From Flavobacteriaceae bacterium (lineage in GTDB: Bacteria; Bacteroidota; Bacteroidia; Flavobacteriales; Flavobacteriaceae), in the NCBI GenBank assembly GCA_024640565.1, contig JAHEET010000002.1:410828-474827 (forward strand): a stretch of DNA of 64,000 bases. Reading direction: 5' to 3'. The notes below the pieces were generated by a model. The model had not been told where the DNA came from. It ran no database searches and worked only from the letters and a program-made list of their open reading frames with translations. The position numbers and the translations under genes are program-made. Below are positions 50,667 through 60,320 of this stretch, piece by piece. Each line of letters opens with the position of its first letter. The first letter of the stretch is position 1.

Positions 50667-51047
50667 ATGGACAATAATCATCAAGAATTGAAAACTAAGG
50701 GATTACATGTTTTAGCGAATTTTGATGCAAATAGCCCTGTATTCATGATGAATTATTTACAGTATAAAGACCAGGTTTCAGAAACTGGAAAATCAGGAAA
50801 AGAAACCTACAAAGCCTACCTGGAAGCAGCCACTCCATTTTTTAGGAAGGTAGCTGCATCTATTGTTTTTAAAGGAAAACCAATGGCTACCCTTTTAGGA
50901 GATGAAGCGACGCCTTTATGGGATGAGGTTTTAATTGTGAAGTATGCCAATAAAAATGAATTTTTTAAATTGCTTCAAATGAAGGAGTACCCGAGTGCAT
51001 TGAGAGCCGCTGCATTGTCAAATTCAAAACTAATATTTTGTAAATAA
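50667..51047 (+). CDS. Small DUF1330-like protein
   Basis: PVFMMNYLQYKD...YKAYLEAATPFF; dimeric alpha-beta barrel-like pattern. Confidence 0.6.
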   Translation: MDNNHQELKTKGLHVLANFDANSPVFMMNYLQYKDQVSETGKSGKETYKAYLEAATPFFRKVAASIVFKGKPMATLLGDEATPLWDEVLIVKYANKNEFFKLLQMKEYPSALRAAALSNSKLIFCK

Positions 51048-51049
51048 AT

Positions 51050-51802
51050 ATGGAAGTAAAAAATAAAATCGTCATCGTTACTGGTGCAGGATCTGGAATC
51101 GGAAAAGCAACTGCAATTCATTTTGCAAAATTTGGAGCAACCGTTGTTGTGTCAGATCGACAAGAAGAAGCTGCAAAGGATGTAGTTGCGGGCATTGTAG
51201 CTGGAGGAGGCAACGCAATTTCTATCCCCGCAGATGTTACCAGTTTTGAAGCCGTAGAAAACTTAGTTGCGCAAACGGTCAAAGAATTTGGAAGGCTGGA
51301 CGTCATTGTAAACAATGCCGGAATAGGACCTAATTTACTAAGAACACACCAATCCACATTAAAAGATTGGGACAAGGTCATTGCTGTAAATCAAACCGGT
51401 GTCTTTTATTGTATGAAAGTTGCTTTGGCACAATTTTTAAAACAAGGAGGTGGAAACATTGTAAATATTGCCTCTTTGGCGGGTTTAAAAGCTTCCCCAA
51501 ACAATATTAGTTATAGTGCTAGTAAATTTGCTGTTGTGGGAATGACCAAATCGGCAGCGATGGAATATGCCACTAAAAACATTCGTGTAAATGCAGTTTG
51601 CCCAGGATATACAGAGTCGGCTTTATTAACGCAGCTCATGAATGCCAAGCCAGAAATGGATGCTATTTTAAAGAGTGTGATTCCAATGAAACGCTATGGA
51701 AAGGCTGCAGAAATTGCAGATGCCGTAGTATGGTTGGCCTCAGACAATACCCAATTCATGACCGGTCAAACCATTACTTTAGACGGAGGAACTTCGCTTT
51801 AA
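51050..51802 (+). CDS. SDR family oxidoreductase
   Basis: NKIVIVTGAGSGIGKATA, NNAGIGP, YSASKFA. Confidence 0.92.
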   Translation: MEVKNKIVIVTGAGSGIGKATAIHFAKFGATVVVSDRQEEAAKDVVAGIVAGGGNAISIPADVTSFEAVENLVAQTVKEFGRLDVIVNNAGIGPNLLRTHQSTLKDWDKVIAVNQTGVFYCMKVALAQFLKQGGGNIVNIASLAGLKASPNNISYSASKFAVVGMTKSAAMEYATKNIRVNAVCPGYTESALLTQLMNAKPEMDAILKSVIPMKRYGKAAEIADAVVWLASDNTQFMTGQTITLDGGTSL

Positions 51803-51834
51803 AAATAACGGGTCAGGATTCTCTTTTGGGAAGA

Positions 51835-52218
51835 TTAAAGCGCCAAAACAAACAGGTACATTAGTAATCCCCATCCCAAGACTAGTAACAATCCGCCCAA
51901 AGGAGTCATTGGCCCCAAGAAGCGCAATTTTTTGTTGTTTGCACTGGAAAGCACCAGTCCATAAATTGAAAAGGAAAACAAAACGGTGCCTAAGATCAAC
52001 AAAAGAAAGATACTGTTTTTTAGGGTTGAGTCCAATTCTAATTGGAATCCCAACACAAGCAGTACAAGGGCATGATACATTTGATATTTTACACCCGTTT
52101 CAAAACTTTGTAACTGTTCGTTCGTCAGTTTTTTCTTTAAGACATGTGCTCCAAAAGCACCAAAAATAATTCCTGTTGCACCAAAGAAGGCTGCAAATAC
52201 CAAAGCGATTTCGTTCAT
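51835..52218 (-). CDS. DUF423 family membrane protein
   Basis: FGATGIIFGAFGAHVLKKKL, FSFSIYGL, MTPLGGLLLVLGW. Confidence 0.9.
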   Translation of the reverse strand: MNEIALVFAAFFGATGIIFGAFGAHVLKKKLTNEQLQSFETGVKYQMYHALVLLVLGFQLELDSTLKNSIFLLLILGTVLFSFSIYGLVLSSANNKKLRFLGPMTPLGGLLLVLGWGLLMYLFVLAL

Positions 52219-52232
52219 AATAGAAGGTTTTT

Positions 52233-52823
52233 TTAAAGCGAATTTAGATAGTTGTTATACTCTTCAGGCGTATCAATATCCAATAAATTTACGGTTACTT
52301 GAGGGGAAATAACCTCTTTTTTGTTTTTTTGAAGAAATTCTTTTGCCCCTTTGTCTCCTGATATCTTTAGGAGGTTGTTGATAAATTTCTTTGGAAAAAT
52401 GGCAGGAACACCATAATTGTCTCCATAATTTGCTGCAATGATTTTAGTTTTTTCTTTTGAAAATAAGCTGGTCATTTCCTGGTAATAGGCAGGTTCAATT
52501 GCAGGCTGGTCTGCCAATTGAATAAAGATTCCGTCAAATTGAATGCCTTGTTTTTGTAGGTATTTGATGCCAGCAATAATACTAGAACTCAATCCTTGGG
52601 CATAGTTTTTATTGATGATAAAAGCGATTGATTTTGGCGAGATGGTTTCTTTTATCTCGCTAGCATGGGCACCCAAAACACAAACCACAGCGGTATTTTT
52701 TATTTTTTTTGAATTGGCAATTGCGTTTTCTAAAAGCGTAGTGCCTTTCACTTTTAACAATAGTTTTACGGCTCCCATACGAGAAGCTTTGCCAGCTGCT
52801 AAAATAAGAATTGCCAATTGCAT
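52233..52823 (-). CDS. MobA/MocA-like nucleotidyltransferase
   Basis: ILAAGKASRMGAVKLLLKVKGTTLLENAI. Confidence 0.88.
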   Translation of the reverse strand: MQLAILILAAGKASRMGAVKLLLKVKGTTLLENAIANSKKIKNTAVVCVLGAHASEIKETISPKSIAFIINKNYAQGLSSSIIAGIKYLQKQGIQFDGIFIQLADQPAIEPAYYQEMTSLFSKEKTKIIAANYGDNYGVPAIFPKKFINNLLKISGDKGAKEFLQKNKKEVISPQVTVNLLDIDTPEEYNNYLNSL

Positions 52824-52825
52824 GC

Positions 52826-53848
52826 TTAGGAGGTGTGAATGTTTCCGGTAATTTCCTTCAAGGAACTGGGGGTTTTGTTTTTTAGGGTTGCTAAAATTTC
52901 TGCTAAGATAGAAATGGCAATTTCTTCGGGTGTTTGTGCACCAAGATTCAAACCAGCAGGGGTGAAAATACGCTCTAAAAAATCTTCTGAGATTTCAGTA
53001 TTGTATTCAAAAAGCTCGTTGAACATTTTATCTCTCCTTTTGGCTGCTCCTAAGATCCCTAGATAAGCCGGTTCTTTGGCTACCAACTTCAGCACATACT
53101 TTACATCTAGTGCATAGTTATGGTTCATGATCACAATTCCTGTATTGGTATCAATTTTAGACAAATCGAGCATTTCTGGAGTGCTGCCAATTACGGAATT
53201 GGCTTTTGGGAAATCAAGATTGCTTTTAGGATCTTTGATGGAGGTGATAATGTCTACTTGCCAACCTAGCAATGCGGCCATTTCACACAGTTTTAGTGCA
53301 TCGTGTTCTGCGCCAATAATCAACAGTCGGAAAGCTGGACTTAGGGTTTGTTCAAAGGAAACCAAGTTAGGTGAGTCTGCTGCAGCGGTTTTTTTGGCGT
53401 AAGAAAAGGATGCTGAATGCTCAAAAGTAAATACAGAACCAAAATCTCCAATTGCTTCATTTTCTTTCGTGAAGAAGGATTCAATTTTTAAAGATTCTCT
53501 TTGTAAAATGGCATCGGTAAACCTTTTGTAAAACGCCGCTGTAATAAAAAAAGGTTCGATTAAAATGTATAATATTCCTTCACAGCCTAATCGATAGCGT
53601 CCGTCATAGGTGATTACTTTTGCTGTTCCATCTCGAAAAACGGACTTGCTTCTATGAAGAATTTCTTTTTCTACACAGCCTCCGCTCACGGCTCCAATCA
53701 TTTTATCATCTTCAGTAATAAGCATCCGAACACCGGGTTTTCTATAGGAAGAACCTTCCAAGGCTACCACAGTGACCAATACGTTTTTCAATGCTTTGTC
53801 TTGGTTTCTTTTTGCTTGTAAAATAATTTCTTTGAGTTCGTGAATCAT
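52826..53848 (-). CDS. XdhC/CoxI family protein
   Basis: VALEGSSYRKPGVRMLITEDDKMIGAVSGGCVE; YLGILGAAKRRDKM; GLNLGAQTPEEIAISILAEI. Confidence 0.92.
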   Translation of the reverse strand: MIHELKEIILQAKRNQDKALKNVLVTVVALEGSSYRKPGVRMLITEDDKMIGAVSGGCVEKEILHRSKSVFRDGTAKVITYDGRYRLGCEGILYILIEPFFITAAFYKRFTDAILQRESLKIESFFTKENEAIGDFGSVFTFEHSASFSYAKKTAAADSPNLVSFEQTLSPAFRLLIIGAEHDALKLCEMAALLGWQVDIITSIKDPKSNLDFPKANSVIGSTPEMLDLSKIDTNTGIVIMNHNYALDVKYVLKLVAKEPAYLGILGAAKRRDKMFNELFEYNTEISEDFLERIFTPAGLNLGAQTPEEIAISILAEILATLKNKTPSSLKEITGNIHTS

Positions 53849-53894
53849 TGATAGGGTCAAAAAAGATGCTACTAAAATACTATTTTTTTTAATG

Positions 53895-55451
53895 TTACGA
53901 ACTACAGGACAACATGGAGCAGCCTATTTTGTTCTTTGCCCAATCAGGTCTTTTTGCAAACCATTTTTCTTTTTCGGGTTGTTCTGAATAGGGTTTTTTT
54001 AGCAGCTCAAACAGTTCATTTATCAATGAATAGTCTCCTTTGTTTGCAGCGTCAATGGCCAACTGTGCCATGTAGTTTCGCAGTACATATTTCGGATTTA
54101 CGGCATCCATTTTTTCTTTTCGCTGGGGATGCGATCTTGTTTCTCTTTGCAGTCGAGCATGGTATTTCTCAAACCAATGGTTCCAGCGTCGCTTTGTTGC
54201 TCCAGTGATATCCTTTGGGTTGTAAAAAGCTTTTTTAACCCCTTTCAACCCTTCAGTATCCGCTGTAATATCCGACAACAATCGAAAGAAAATTGTCATG
54301 TCTGTGGGAGTCAATTGCAGAACTTCTTCCAAATCTTGTATTAAACTTAGATCGTTTTCCTCTACAAGTTGCAACCCTAATTTCGATCGCATCATTTGTA
54401 GTGATTTCCGCTCGAAGTCAATTTTATATTGGTTTAAAATGGCTTCTAAGGGTTTTGCATCTTCAATGATGGGATACAATGCATTTGCCAATTGGTACAA
54501 ATTCCATAAGCCCATACTTGGTTGATTTCCGAACCGGTAGCGTTTTTTTTGACGATCTGTTGTGTTGGGGGTCCAACCAAATTCGAAGTCTTCCAACCAT
54601 CCATATGGTCCATAATCAATGGTGAGTCCTAGTATGGACATGTTGTCGGTATTCATCACGCCATGGACAAAACCCACCCGTTGCCAATGCACTATTAGGT
54701 CCAATGTGTTTTCAGATACAGTTTTAAAGAATTGAATATAGCTTTCTTTTGAGGGACTTCCTATTTGTGGAAAATGATGTTTTAGGGTATAGTCTAACAA
54801 GATTTGCAGGTTTATAAGGTCTTTTCTTGCTGCAAAAATTTCATAATTTCCAAAGCGAAGAAAAGCGGGGGCTACTCTTGCTACAATAGCACCTTTTTCG
54901 TAGGCTGGATTGCCGTCATACAAAACATCACGCAAAACTTGATCTCCGGAGAGGCTCAACGACAAGGCTCGGGTAGTTGGTACTCCTAAGTGAAACATGG
55001 CCTCACTGCATAGATATTCTCTGATGGAGGATCTAAGTACGGCCAATCCATCGGCGTTTCTTGAATAGGGCGTTTCGCCTGCACCTTTTAGTTGTACTTT
55101 CCAGTTTTTATTTTGGTGTTCAATTTCAAAAAGATTAATGGCGCGTCCGTCGCCTAATTGTCCGGCCCAATTCCCAAATTGATGACCTGCATAGCACATT
55201 GCAAAGGGTTTGGTTGCTGGATATACCTCATTTCCTGTAAAGATGTTTTTAAAGAATTCGCTCGTTGTTTCTTCCTCTGAAATCCCCAATTCTAAAGCCA
55301 TTTCTTGTGAAACATGGAGCACTTTTGGATTGGCTGTTTGCTTGGGTGTAACGAAAGAATACACTGCGTTTTCTACCTTTCTTGGAGTGTTTTCGAGGTT
55401 TGTGTCTGCTGGTAATTCGTTAAGAAAGGTATTTTTTAACTGAAGTTTCAT
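53895..55451 (-). CDS. SelO/YdiU protein adenylyltransferase
   Basis: CYAGHQFGNWAGQLGDGRAINLFE, VHGVMNTDNMSILGLTIDYGPYGWLE; C-terminal CSMLSCSS. Confidence 0.94.
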   Translation of the reverse strand: MKLQLKNTFLNELPADTNLENTPRKVENAVYSFVTPKQTANPKVLHVSQEMALELGISEEETTSEFFKNIFTGNEVYPATKPFAMCYAGHQFGNWAGQLGDGRAINLFEIEHQNKNWKVQLKGAGETPYSRNADGLAVLRSSIREYLCSEAMFHLGVPTTRALSLSLSGDQVLRDVLYDGNPAYEKGAIVARVAPAFLRFGNYEIFAARKDLINLQILLDYTLKHHFPQIGSPSKESYIQFFKTVSENTLDLIVHWQRVGFVHGVMNTDNMSILGLTIDYGPYGWLEDFEFGWTPNTTDRQKKRYRFGNQPSMGLWNLYQLANALYPIIEDAKPLEAILNQYKIDFERKSLQMMRSKLGLQLVEENDLSLIQDLEEVLQLTPTDMTIFFRLLSDITADTEGLKGVKKAFYNPKDITGATKRRWNHWFEKYHARLQRETRSHPQRKEKMDAVNPKYVLRNYMAQLAIDAANKGDYSLINELFELLKKPYSEQPEKEKWFAKRPDWAKNKIGCSMLSCSS

Positions 55452-55493
55452 TGGGCTTTCAAAAAGAGGTTTACAGGGATGTTGTGGTTTGGC

Positions 55494-56030
55494 TTACTTT
55501 AATAAATCGGCATGCAGTTTTCTTAGTTTTGCTAGTTTTGGTTCTATTACATAGGTACAATATCCTAGTCCATTGTTGTTTTTGTAAAAATTTTGGTGTT
55601 CTTTTTCGGCATCGTAAAAAAAAGGAGCTTCAGAAATCTCGGTAACAATAGGATTTTCATAATAAGCTTGCAATTCTGTGACTACCTGCTTTGCAATTTT
55701 TTGCTGAACCATATCGTGGTGAAAAATTACGGAACGGTATTGGGTTCCGCTGTCTGCTCCTTGCCGGTTTAAGGTGGTTGGGTCGTGTGTGGTCATAAAA
55801 ATAACCAAAAGGGCTTCATAGGAGAGGCGGGTAGCATCAAAGGTGATTTGAACAACTTCTGCTGCTCCGGTAAGTCCTGAGCAAATTTCTCGATAGGTGG
55901 GTCTTCCAGGAACCTTTCCGCCGGCATAGCCAGAAACGACTTTTTCAACCCCTTTTACTTCTTGAAAGACAGCTTCGGTACACCAAAAACATCCTCCGCC
56001 AACGGTTGCGATCTGTAGGTTTTTAGCCAT
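55494..56030 (-). CDS. msrA: Peptide-methionine (S)-S-oxide reductase
   Basis: VGGGCFWCTEAVFQEVKGV. Confidence 0.95.
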   Translation of the reverse strand: MAKNLQIATVGGGCFWCTEAVFQEVKGVEKVVSGYAGGKVPGRPTYREICSGLTGAAEVVQITFDATRLSYEALLVIFMTTHDPTTLNRQGADSGTQYRSVIFHHDMVQQKIAKQVVTELQAYYENPIVTEISEAPFFYDAEKEHQNFYKNNNGLGYCTYVIEPKLAKLRKLHADLLK

Positions 56031-56033
56031 GGT

Positions 56034-56480
56034 TTATTTTTGTTCTAAAATTAAGGCTTCTGAATTGATGCAATAGCGCAAACCACTGGGTTGGGGTCCG
56101 TCTGGAAAAACATGGCCTAAATGTCCGTCGCAGGTATTACACATGACTTCTACACGAATCATTCCAAAAGAAATATCTTTGTGATATTTGATGGCGTTTT
56201 GTTTAATGGGTTGTGTAAAACTTGGCCACCCAGAACTCGAATCAAATTTTATGTTAGCGTCAAAAAGAGGGGTGTTGCAACAAACACAATGGTATTTTCC
56301 TACTTCAAAAATACTGCAGAGTGCTCCAGAATTGGGTCTTTCTGTTCCTTTTTGTCGGGTAATCCGGTATTGCTCTGGGGTCAGTTGGGCTTTCCATTCG
56401 GATTCTGTTTTTTCAACGCGCTTATCGGGTTTTGGATTTCCTTTTGTTGTGAAGTGAATCACTTCTTTCCATTGTAGCAT
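56034..56480 (-). CDS. msrB: Peptide-methionine (R)-S-oxide reductase
   Basis: [47 protein letters not shown]. Confidence 0.95.
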   Translation of the reverse strand: MLQWKEVIHFTTKGNPKPDKRVEKTESEWKAQLTPEQYRITRQKGTERPNSGALCSIFEVGKYHCVCCNTPLFDANIKFDSSSGWPSFTQPIKQNAIKYHKDISFGMIRVEVMCNTCDGHLGHVFPDGPQPSGLRYCINSEALILEQK

Positions 56481-56866
56481 TTTGTTGAATTTTAAGTGGA
56501 TCTATCTACTTGCAAAAATAAACACCGGTTTTCAATTAATAACTTTTTTTTGGAATTAAAAAGCCGAAAATGATTTCTTTAAATCCCAACGAAGGACTTT
56601 GAAATAAATTTTTATTTTGCAGAACGAAAAATTTAAATTTAAAAAACTACTTTAGTTTATTGTAAACTACAATTTCTCTGCCAAGATAAGCTTATTTTAC
56701 AAAGCAATTTTGAAGTTTTTCAATGAAACAGCGCAAGTTTTTTTGATGTATTATCATCTAAAATAGTGCAAATAAATAAACAGCCAGTATCCTGAATCAT
56801 CAAAAGAACGCATTCGAAAAAGTAGCTCAAAGCATCAGAGCTTTTAAAAGCATTTCTCTTGAAGAG

Positions 56867-57559
56867 ATGAATGCAGTTTCTTTAATGAAAAGAAGGGATA
56901 CAAAGTATACGATCCCGATAAAATCTTTAGTTCCAATTTTAATGGAACTACCAAATGAATATCAAGTATTGGAAATAAAACACCGAAGATTGATGCACTA
57001 TGCTTCGGTTTATTTCGATACTCCTGCTTTTACATTTTATTTCGATCATCATAATGGAAAAGTTCGTAGGACTAAAATTAGACAGCGTAAATATGTAGAT
57101 TCTGAATTGACTTTTTTGGAAATAAAACAAAAAAATGGCAAAGGAGATATCCACAAATCAAGGATTAAAATACCAGACTTTGAATCCAATCTGTCAGAAA
57201 AATCAAAGGAATTCATTTTAAAAATAACTCAAAAAAGCATGGAGTTGAAGCCTGTCTTATGGAATCATTTTCATCGAATCACACTTGTGAATCTCAAGGA
57301 CAACGAGCGTGTTACTATCGATTTAGGATTGACTTATTCGATGAATGAGATCGAAAAAAAATATGATAAATTGGTGGTTATTGAAGTAAAACAGTCGCGA
57401 TTTGATAGAAATTCTCGGATTGTACAAACATTAAAAAAACACAGATACAATCCTTTTAGTATCAGTAAATACTGTATTGGAATGGTGCATCTGTATCAAG
57501 ATTTAAAATACAATTTGTTTAAAAGTAAAGTACTAAAAATTAATAAAATATCATTCTAG
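56867..57559 (+). CDS. VTC-domain (polyphosphate polymerase-like) protein; annotated N-terminus uncertain
   Basis: MKRRDTKYTIP, YASVYFDTPAFTFYFDHHNGKVRRTKIRQRKY, LEIKQKN. Confidence 0.85.
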   Translation: MNAVSLMKRRDTKYTIPIKSLVPILMELPNEYQVLEIKHRRLMHYASVYFDTPAFTFYFDHHNGKVRRTKIRQRKYVDSELTFLEIKQKNGKGDIHKSRIKIPDFESNLSEKSKEFILKITQKSMELKPVLWNHFHRITLVNLKDNERVTIDLGLTYSMNEIEKKYDKLVVIEVKQSRFDRNSRIVQTLKKHRYNPFSISKYCIGMVHLYQDLKYNLFKSKVLKINKISF

Positions 57560-57561
57560 TT

Positions 57562-58164
57562 ATGGATTACATGAACATACCCCTATTTGACGAGGACTTT
57601 TATAAAATGGCCTTCCTCTTTTTTATCAACTTCTTTTTTCTGACTATTATTATTCGATGGTTTTATTATGGGAGTACTCGCAAAAAGCATTATTTATTTA
57701 CCTATTATTTGATTGGTCTTGTTGTGTTTTTTCTTTGTTTTACGCTTAAAAAATACAAATTAGATATTGGTCTTGCCATAGGTCTTTTTGCCATCTTTGG
57801 GATTATAAGATATCGTACAGAGTCCATACCAATTAAAGAAATGACCTATCTATTTATTGTCATCGGCGTTTCTTTGATGAATGCTTTTGTGAATAAAAAG
57901 ATGAGTTATGCAGAAGTTGTTTTTGCAAATGCTGCCATCGTATTTACAATTGGTATTATTGAGCGAGGGTGGAATTTAAATTATGAAGTGACCAAAGAGA
58001 TTGTTTATGAGAATATTGAAAATATCAAACCTGAGAATTACGAATTATTGAAGTCGGATATCGAATTAAGAACAGGAATAATTGTGAACAAAGTAACTGT
58101 TGAAAGCATCGATTTTTTAAAGGATACGGCAATTGTGATTATGTATTATAATATTAAAAATTAA
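57562..58164 (+). CDS. DUF4956 membrane protein
   Basis: Multi-TM; AIGLFAIFGIIRYRTESIPIKEMTYLF. Confidence 0.85.
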   Translation: MDYMNIPLFDEDFYKMAFLFFINFFFLTIIIRWFYYGSTRKKHYLFTYYLIGLVVFFLCFTLKKYKLDIGLAIGLFAIFGIIRYRTESIPIKEMTYLFIVIGVSLMNAFVNKKMSYAEVVFANAAIVFTIGIIERGWNLNYEVTKEIVYENIENIKPENYELLKSDIELRTGIIVNKVTVESIDFLKDTAIVIMYYNIKN

Positions 58165-58167
58165 AAA

Positions 58168-58887
58168 ATGAAAAACTATAAATTTCAAATCGCCCTCTTT
58201 TTAATGTGCTTTTTTTTAGGATTAAACACCTTGTATTCTCAAGAAGCAGCAACCAAAGATTTTGAGTTGTGGAATGCTGTGGGTATTGAGTATTCTGTAA
58301 GTAAAAAATTTAAAATTGCGCTGAGTGAGCATTTGCGATTGAAGGAAAACGCTCAAACAACCGATGCCTATTTTACAGAATTGTCTTTGGAATACGAATT
58401 GTTCAAAGATTTTGAAATTGGTGTTGGTTTTCGCCACATTACAAAGAATGACAATCAAGGAGCAAAACAAGGTTTCGAAAATCATTTTCGGTACAATATT
58501 GATCTTTCATATAAATATGATATGAATAGATTCTCGGCATCGCATCGCATTCGCTATCAAAATAAAAATCACTTAGGGGTTGATGAAGCAGGCGGAGATT
58601 TAACTTCTCAAAGTGTAAGGATAAAGTCGGGTGTAAAATATGACATCAAAAACTCGCCACTTACGCCTTCTTTTTCTCTGGAGATTTTTAATAAGTTTAC
58701 AAAAAACGATTCTTTCAGTATCCGTAAATACAAAACCAGTAAGTACAGGCTAAACCTCGGTTTAAGCTACAAATGGGATGAGGTTGGAAAGTTTCGCCTG
58801 TTCTATCGACGCGAAAATAACATCATCGAAAAACAACCCAAAAATGTGAACATCCTTGGGTTGAATTATGTGTACGCAATAAATTAA
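58168..58887 (+). CDS. DUF2490 outer-membrane-like protein
   Basis: Signal peptide; FELWNAVGIEYSVSKKFKIALSEHLRLKEN; beta-strand pattern. Confidence 0.8.
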   Translation: MKNYKFQIALFLMCFFLGLNTLYSQEAATKDFELWNAVGIEYSVSKKFKIALSEHLRLKENAQTTDAYFTELSLEYELFKDFEIGVGFRHITKNDNQGAKQGFENHFRYNIDLSYKYDMNRFSASHRIRYQNKNHLGVDEAGGDLTSQSVRIKSGVKYDIKNSPLTPSFSLEIFNKFTKNDSFSIRKYKTSKYRLNLGLSYKWDEVGKFRLFYRRENNIIEKQPKNVNILGLNYVYAIN

Positions 58888-58896
58888 AAAAAGGCC

Positions 58897-60210
58897 TTAT
58901 TTCTGTCTGAAATAAATGGTGATGGGTACTCCGGAGAAATCATAGATTTCACGCAGTTTGTTTTCTACAAATCGTCGGTATGGATCTCGTACATATTGCG
59001 GCAAATTACAGAAAAAGACAAACTGTGGTGTTTGTGTTGGTAACTGCATGCAATACTTAATTTTCACATACTTTCCTTTAATGGCAGGTGGTGGATAGTT
59101 TTTAACGATTTCCAACATGGTATCGTTAAATTTACTGGTCTGTATTTTTGTTTTTCTATTTTGAAACACTTCAACAGCGGTTTCAATGGCTTTAAAAAGA
59201 CGTTGTTTTGTAAGGGCCGAAATAAATACAACGGGCACATCTGTAAAGGGCGCTATTTGTTCTCTAATGTTTGCTTCGTAATCTCTTAGGGTATTGGTCT
59301 CTTTGTCCATCAAATCCCATTTATTGACCAAAACGATCACTCCTTTTCGGTTTTTTTCTGCCAACCAAAAAATATTTTGATCTTGGCTTTCAAATCCACG
59401 CGTAGCATCAATGATTAAGACAACCACATCTGAGTGTTCAATGGTTCTTACGGCACGCATAACCGAGTAGAATTCCAAATCTTCTTTTACTCTCGATTTT
59501 TTTCGAATTCCGGCAGTATCTACCAAATTAAAATCAAAACCAAATCGGTTGTACTTGGTATCAATTGCATCTCTGGTTGTTCCAGCGATGTCGGTAACAA
59601 TATTTCTTTCTACGCCTATTAAAGCGTTTATAAAAGATGATTTTCCTGCGTTGGGTCTTCCTACAACTGCAAATCTTGGCAATTCTTCTTGCGCAGTATC
59701 CATTTCTTCTGCTGCTGGAATTTCTTCTACAATGGCGTCTAAGAGTTCTCCGGTTCCACTTCCGTTGATTGATGAAATGGTATGATAGTCTCCCAAACCT
59801 AAGTTGTAAAACTCAACAGCATCTGCATCCCGCATGGCATTGTCTACTTTGTTGACAGCAGTAAAAATTGGTTTTTTTACTTTTCGAAGCAATTTGGCAA
59901 CTTCTGCATCCATTGGCGTAATTCCCTCTTCTACATCTAAAACAAAGACAATAATATCGGCTTCTTCGATGGCTAAGTTTACTTGTTTTCTAATCTCTGC
60001 TTCAAAAATATCATCGGAACCAATGATGTATCCACCAGTATCTATTACAGAAAATTCTTTTCCATTCCAATCAGATTTTCCATAATGTCTGTCTCGGGTA
60101 ACTCCACTAACGGAATCTACAATTGCGTCTCTTCTTTGTGTTAGACGATTGAATAAAGTAGATTTCCCTACATTAGGCCTTCCTACAATTGCGATGATAC
60201 TATTGTTCAT
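58897..60210 (-). CDS. der: Ribosome-associated GTPase Der (EngA)
   Basis: Two GTPase domains: [12 protein letters not shown] and [12 protein letters not shown]. Confidence 0.97.
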   Translation of the reverse strand: MNNSIIAIVGRPNVGKSTLFNRLTQRRDAIVDSVSGVTRDRHYGKSDWNGKEFSVIDTGGYIIGSDDIFEAEIRKQVNLAIEEADIIVFVLDVEEGITPMDAEVAKLLRKVKKPIFTAVNKVDNAMRDADAVEFYNLGLGDYHTISSINGSGTGELLDAIVEEIPAAEEMDTAQEELPRFAVVGRPNAGKSSFINALIGVERNIVTDIAGTTRDAIDTKYNRFGFDFNLVDTAGIRKKSRVKEDLEFYSVMRAVRTIEHSDVVVLIIDATRGFESQDQNIFWLAEKNRKGVIVLVNKWDLMDKETNTLRDYEANIREQIAPFTDVPVVFISALTKQRLFKAIETAVEVFQNRKTKIQTSKFNDTMLEIVKNYPPPAIKGKYVKIKYCMQLPTQTPQFVFFCNLPQYVRDPYRRFVENKLREIYDFSGVPITIYFRQK

Positions 60211-60228
60211 TTTGGTTGAAAATTTTTG

Positions 60229-60236
60229 CAAAGATA
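60229..60236 (-). promoter_or_regulatory. -7 element TATCTTTG for der
   Basis: Minus-strand TATCTTTGC, 18 nt before ATG. Confidence 0.55.
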
Positions 60237-60320
60237 CAATATCCCAATGAGAAGTAATTGTAATTCGAATTAGTTATTTGGGGCTTTTTTACTGGGTGAA
60301 AAGGGGGTGAAAGCGGCTCA

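Noticed and set aside
58890-58912. Terminator at AAAAAAAGGCCTTATTT between DUF2490 and der
   Set aside because: Stem too short (AAGGCCTT) to support confidently
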